DNA of 10,504 nt from Pseudomonadota bacterium (GTDB lineage Bacteria > Pseudomonadota > Alphaproteobacteria > Rhizobiales > Rhizobiaceae). The stretch spans positions 1 through 10,504 of the forward strand of contig JAFAGL010000260.1 in assembly GCA_023422735.1 (NCBI GenBank), in the 5' to 3' direction. Made by a program: the position numbers and the translations under genes. Under the pieces are notes generated by a model, which saw only the letters and a program-made list of their open reading frames with translations, made no database searches and was not told the origin of the DNA. Each line of letters begins with the position of its first letter. Position 1 is the stretch's first letter. Positions 7,301-10,504 of this stretch are shown one piece after another.

Positions 7301-8299
7301 ATGGCTCGCCACACCTTCTTTTGCGTTGATGGCCACACCTGCGGAAATCCCGTTCGCCTTGTGGCGGGCGGCGGGCCGCAGCTTCAGGGCGCAACCATGC
7401 TGGAACGTCGTGCGCATTTCATGGCTGAGTTCGACTGGATCCGCACCGGCCTGATGTTCGAGCCGCGCGGCCATGACGTGATGTCGGGCTCGATCCTTTA
7501 TCCGCCTACGCGCGACGATTGCGACATCGCGATCCTGTTCATCGAAACATCCGGCTGTCTGCCCATGTGCGGCCACGGCACGATCGGAACCGTGACGATG
7601 GCGATCGAGCAAGGGCTGGTGAAACCAAAAACGCCGGGTGTTCTGCGTCTCGATACACCGGCCGGCCTGGTGATTGCCGAATACAGGCAGGACGGCGAAT
7701 ATGTTGAAGAAGTGCGCATCACCAACGTGCCCTCATTTCTTTACGCCGAAGGGCTGGCCGTGGAATGCCCGACGCTTGGCGAACTGAGCGTCGACATCGC
7801 TTATGGCGGCAATTTTTATGCGATCATCGATCCGCAGGTGAATTATACCGACATGGCCGATTTCCCGGCTGGCGAACTGATCGCCATGAGTCGTGTTTTG
7901 CGCGAACGATTAAACGCGCGATACGAATTCGTTCATCCCGCCAATCCCGATATCAACGGATTGCGCCATATCCAGTGGACCGGCAAACCGACCGTGGAAG
8001 GAGCTGACGGTCGAAATGCCGTTTTCTACGGCGAAAAAGCCATCGATCGATCGCCCTGCGGCACGGGAACATCTGCCCGGATGGCACAACTGCATGGCAA
8101 GAACAAGCTGAAGGTCGGCGACAGCTTCGCGCATGAATCGATTATCGGTTCGATCTTCAACGGTCGCGTCGAACGGGAAACCGAAGTGGCAGGCAATCCG
8201 GCCATCATTCCGTCGATCGGCGGCTGGGCCAGACAAACCGGCCTGAACACGATCTTTATCGATGACCGCGACCCGTTTTGCCATGGCTTCAGCGTGTAA
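7301..8299 (+). CDS. hypRE: 4-hydroxyproline 2-epimerase (Brucella PrpA-like)
   Basis: 332 residues of the proline racemase/hydroxyproline epimerase family, cofactor-independent, interconverting trans-4-hydroxy-L-proline and cis-4-hydroxy-D-proline. The two catalytic cysteines, on opposite faces of the substrate, are C90 in LPMCGHGTIG and C253 in DRSPCGTGTSAR, exactly the positions in the Brucella enzyme. The sequence follows that enzyme closely throughout (RHTFFCVDGHTCGNPVRLVAGG near the start, IFIDDRDPFCHGFSV at the end). Brucella PrpA was first reported as a proline racemase and B-cell mitogen; its Brucella/Rhizobiales homologues were later shown to prefer hydroxyproline. It starts 13 bases after the dehydrogenase stop; AGGAC at 7286-7290 overlaps that stop and is the probable ribosome site. 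As the first catabolic step but the last gene of the operon, it completes the set. Confidence 0.95.
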   Translation: MARHTFFCVDGHTCGNPVRLVAGGGPQLQGATMLERRAHFMAEFDWIRTGLMFEPRGHDVMSGSILYPPTRDDCDIAILFIETSGCLPMCGHGTIGTVTMAIEQGLVKPKTPGVLRLDTPAGLVIAEYRQDGEYVEEVRITNVPSFLYAEGLAVECPTLGELSVDIAYGGNFYAIIDPQVNYTDMADFPAGELIAMSRVLRERLNARYEFVHPANPDINGLRHIQWTGKPTVEGADGRNAVFYGEKAIDRSPCGTGTSARMAQLHGKNKLKVGDSFAHESIIGSIFNGRVERETEVAGNPAIIPSIGGWARQTGLNTIFIDDRDPFCHGFSV

Positions 8300-8554
8300 A
8301 CCATGTCGCAAACCGCCATCTGCGTGGCAAAGAAAGGCGGTGACAGTCGGCTGAGCCAATGCTAGCCAGTTGATTGGTCCAAAAAAATTGGCATGGAACA
8401 GCGCAAGACTTGCATAACCCAGGGGAAACTAGACGATGGGTGTAGAAGAATGACGTTGCAATCCTGATTTGAGCGACTACGACTTGAGGCGAAATAGAAG
8501 AGTGCGCGACACCTTGTTCGGTTTGCGACATTCTCGGGGAGCACGATCTAACGT
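8300..8554. other. Gap between epimerase and livH: no gene seen, some symmetric elements
   Basis: 255 bases with no supported gene. An inverted repeat ACCGCC (8312-8317) / GGCGGT (8336-8341) has an 18-base loop and no T run, so it is not a convincing terminator. GCAAG-A-CTTGC (8403-8413) is a perfect 11-base palindrome. TTGGCA (8388-8393) followed by CATAAC (8413-8418) could be a weak promoter, but the spacer is 19 bases. AGGGG (8421-8425) before ATG 8436 would start a five-codon frame that stops at once (8451-8453). The gap probably holds the livH promoter, but I cannot place it. Confidence 0.4.
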
Positions 8555-9457
8555 ATGCAATATTTTATCCAGCAGCTTATCAACGGGCTGACGCTGGGAT
8601 CGATCTACGGGCTGATCGCGATCGGCTACACGATGGTCTACGGCATCATCGGTATGATCAATTTCGCGCATGGCGACATTTTCATGATCGGTGCGTTCAC
8701 GGCTTTGATCGTGTTTCTCATCCTGTCGGCGATGTTTTATTCCGTTCCGGTCGTGGTCGCCTTGTTGATCATGATGATCATCGCGATGCTGCTCACCAGC
8801 CTCTACAGTTGGGCGATTGAGAAAGTCGCTTATCGCCCCCTGCGCGGTTCCTTCCGTTTGGCGCCGTTGATCACGGCCATCGGCATGTCGATCGCGCTGT
8901 CGAACTTCGTGCAGGTCACGCAAGGCCCGCGCAACAAGCCAATCCCGCCGCTGGTAAGCAGTGTTTACAATATTGGCGGCATTTCGATTTCGCTGAAGCA
9001 GATCGTGATCGCCATTGTGACCATAGCTTTGCTCGCCATTTTCTGGTTCGTGGTCAACAAGACATCGCTCGGTCGCGCCCAGCGTGCCTGCGAGCAGGAT
9101 CGCAAGATGGCCGCGCTGCTCGGCATCGATGTCGATCGCACCATTTCCATCACCTTCATCATGGGTGCTTCGCTGGCAGCCGTCGCAGGCACCCTGTTCC
9201 TGATGTATTACGGCGTCGTGGCCTTTTCGGACGGATTTGTTCCCGGCGTGAAAGCCTTCACCGCCGCCGTTCTGGGCGGCATCGGCTCCATCCCAGGCGC
9301 GGTGCTCGGGGGGCTGCTGATCGGACTTATCGAGTCGATGTGGTCGGCCTATTTCTCTATCGACTACAAGGATGTCGCCGCGTTTTCGATCCTTGCCATC
9401 GTGTTGATCTTCCTCCCGTCTGGCCTGCTTGGCCGGCCTGAAGTCGAAAAGGTCTGA
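8555..9457 (+). CDS. livH: Branched-chain amino acid ABC transporter permease LivH
   Basis: 300 residues, the usual LivH length. The N-terminus MQYFIQQLINGLTLGSIYGLIAIGYTMVYGIIGMINFAHGDIFMIGAF is diagnostic: LivH proteins almost always have the Y-G-I-I-x-M-I-N-F-A-H-G-D segment. About eight hydrophobic helices follow. The cytoplasmic loop that contacts the ATPases is GRAQRACEQDRKMAALLGID (from G173). With LivM it forms the inner-membrane channel of a HAAT-type importer; substrates in this family include Leu/Ile/Val, other amino acids, amides and urea. GGGGAG (8536-8541) is the likely ribosome site, set slightly far (13 bases). livM follows four bases later. No binding-protein gene precedes it in the window. 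Confidence 0.96.
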   Translation: MQYFIQQLINGLTLGSIYGLIAIGYTMVYGIIGMINFAHGDIFMIGAFTALIVFLILSAMFYSVPVVVALLIMMIIAMLLTSLYSWAIEKVAYRPLRGSFRLAPLITAIGMSIALSNFVQVTQGPRNKPIPPLVSSVYNIGGISISLKQIVIAIVTIALLAIFWFVVNKTSLGRAQRACEQDRKMAALLGIDVDRTISITFIMGASLAAVAGTLFLMYYGVVAFSDGFVPGVKAFTAAVLGGIGSIPGAVLGGLLIGLIESMWSAYFSIDYKDVAAFSILAIVLIFLPSGLLGRPEVEKV

Positions 9458-9461
9458 GGTG

Positions 9462-10504
9462 ATGGCGGTGACAACAACAGCGGCACGCGATGCGTCCAGC
9501 CTTTACGGAGAGGCTTTCAAGCAGGCTATTTATGCCGGCCTGCTGGCCGCCGGCCTTTTCTTCTTCTTTATCGGCCTGGAAAGCACGCAGGACATTTCCA
9601 ACCGGTTGATCTTGCGCAGCCACTGGGGCGTGCTGGCAACCGTGGTGGCGATCGTGGCGATCGGCCGCTTCCTGTTCATCGCCTTCGTTATTCCGGCGGT
9701 TGACCGCCGCCGCGCCAATCGCGGGCCGATCGCCGTCGTGGCCGAGAAGGACCAGTCTTTCCTGCGCCGCCACCGCTTCAAGATCATGATCGCACTTCTG
9801 GTTCTGTATCCCGTGATCATCGTGTCGACGGTGGGCATGCAGGGCTCGCTGAAATGGGTCAACAATTTCGGCGTCCAGGTCCTGATCTATGTGATGCTGG
9901 CCTGGGGCCTGAACATCGTGGTCGGCCTCGCCGGCCTGCTCGATCTCGGTTACGTCGCCTTTTATGCCGTAGGCGCTTATGCCTATGCGCTGCTCGGCAC
10001 GCATTTCGGCCTGTCGTTCTGGATCCTGCTGCCGGCCGCCGGCATCATGGCAGCCTTCTGGGGCGTGCTGCTCGGCTTCCCCGTATTGCGACTGCGCGGC
10101 GATTATCTTGCCATCGTGACGCTGGCCTTCGGCGAGATCATCCGCCTCGTTCTGATCAACTGGCGCGAAGTGACCAAGGGCTCGGCCGGCATTTCCGGCA
10201 TTCCGAAGATCACCTTCTTCGGCTGGTTCGATTTCAACGTGTCATCGCCCAATTATATCGGCAAGGTCTTCGATATTCCGACCTCAGGCGCATATTACAC
10301 GATCTTCCTGTACTACCTCATCCTCGCTCTCGCACTGCTGACGGCCTTCGTCACCATCCGCCTGCGACGTTTGCCGGTGGGTCGTGCCTGGGAAGCGCTG
10401 CGTGAGGACGAGATCGCCTGCCGGTCGCTCGGGATCAATACCACCAACACCAAGCTGACCGCTTTCGCGATCGGCGCCATGTTCGGCGGTTTTGCCGGCG
10501 CCTT
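9462..10504 (+). CDS. livM: Branched-chain amino acid ABC transporter permease LivM, 5' part (runs off window)
   Basis: The frame is open from ATG 9462 to the last base (347 codons) with no stop, so the 3' end lies outside. Residues 1-135 are an N-terminal region with hydrophobic helices and a basic loop (VDRRRANRG). The conserved permease core starts near VQVLIYVMLAWGLNIVVGLAGLLDLGYVAFYAVGAYAYALL, followed by LRLRGDYLAIVTLAFGEIIRL, a LivM hallmark. The ATPase-contact loop GRAWEALREDEIACRSLGIN begins at G307. LivM with this kind of long N-terminus is typically 420-465 residues, so about 75-115 are missing. The start lies four bases after the livH stop; AAAAGG (9447-9452) within the end of livH serves as ribosome site, so the two are probably translationally coupled. 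GTG 9459 is an equivalent alternative start. Confidence 0.94.
   Translation, partial: MAVTTTAARDASSLYGEAFKQAIYAGLLAAGLFFFFIGLESTQDISNRLILRSHWGVLATVVAIVAIGRFLFIAFVIPAVDRRRANRGPIAVVAEKDQSFLRRHRFKIMIALLVLYPVIIVSTVGMQGSLKWVNNFGVQVLIYVMLAWGLNIVVGLAGLLDLGYVAFYAVGAYAYALLGTHFGLSFWILLPAAGIMAAFWGVLLGFPVLRLRGDYLAIVTLAFGEIIRLVLINWREVTKGSAGISGIPKITFFGWFDFNVSSPNYIGKVFDIPTSGAYYTIFLYYLILALALLTAFVTIRLRRLPVGRAWEALREDEIACRSLGINTTNTKLTAFAIGAMFGGFAGA

Noticed and set aside
8312..8341. Hairpin ACCGCC/GGCGGT as terminator of the hydroxyproline operon
   Set aside because: The loop is long (18 bases) and no T run follows.
8387..8404. Sigma-54-like element (TTGGCATG followed by GC) upstream of livH
   Set aside because: The GG-to-GC spacing is one base short and the second half does not match TTGCA.
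9357..10405. Open frames of 215 codons (-) and 183 codons (+, 9854-10405)
   Set aside because: Both overlap livM, whose frame gives an unmistakable permease sequence through the same bases.

Overview
The window looks like chromosomal DNA from an alphaproteobacterium of the Rhizobiales, most likely Brucella/Ochrobactrum or a close relative. This rests on the epimerase at 7301-8299, which closely resembles the Brucella protein first called proline racemase PrpA and has its catalytic cysteines at the same positions (C90 and C253). The GC-rich coding sequence and the MmsA, LivH and LivM sequences fit the same group. The assignment is made from memory of these families, not from a search.

Layout from left to right. 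(a) 1-642: 3' part of a TraB/GumN-family gene that begins before the window. (b) 719-1168: a single-pass membrane protein with a tandem-repeat Ala/Pro/Glu tail, closed by a strong terminator. (c) 1232-2113 (-) and 2270-3766 (+): a divergent pair made of a LysR-type regulator and mmsA, a CoA-acylating (methyl)malonate-semialdehyde dehydrogenase that starts at GTG; a UUCG-loop terminator follows it. (d) 3996-4355: a small exported protein of unknown function; its terminator lies in the last codons of the convergent gene. (e) 4387-5055 (-) and 5134-8299 (+): a FadR-type GntR regulator divergent from three tightly spaced genes encoding a DapA-family deaminase, a DadA-like FAD dehydrogenase and a 4-hydroxyproline 2-epimerase. 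(f) 8555-10504: livH and the first part of livM, permease subunits of a branched-chain amino-acid-type (HAAT) ABC transporter.

Block (e) encodes the usual bacterial route for trans-4-hydroxy-L-proline: the epimerase makes cis-4-hydroxy-D-proline, the flavoprotein oxidises it to 1-pyrroline-4-hydroxy-2-carboxylate, and the DapA-like deaminase releases ammonia to give 2-oxoglutarate semialdehyde. The last enzyme, 2-oxoglutarate semialdehyde dehydrogenase, is not in the window; the MmsA here belongs to a different, CoA-dependent aldehyde dehydrogenase clade. The regulator-deaminase gap carries two copies of the palindrome TGATATATCA that bracket the likely promoter and are strong candidates for the regulator's operators.

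I see no sign of a mobile element, CRISPR array, tRNA, rRNA or a wholly new system. The most useful leads are the twin operator, the start-site problem it creates for the regulator, and the apparently degraded metal site of that regulator.
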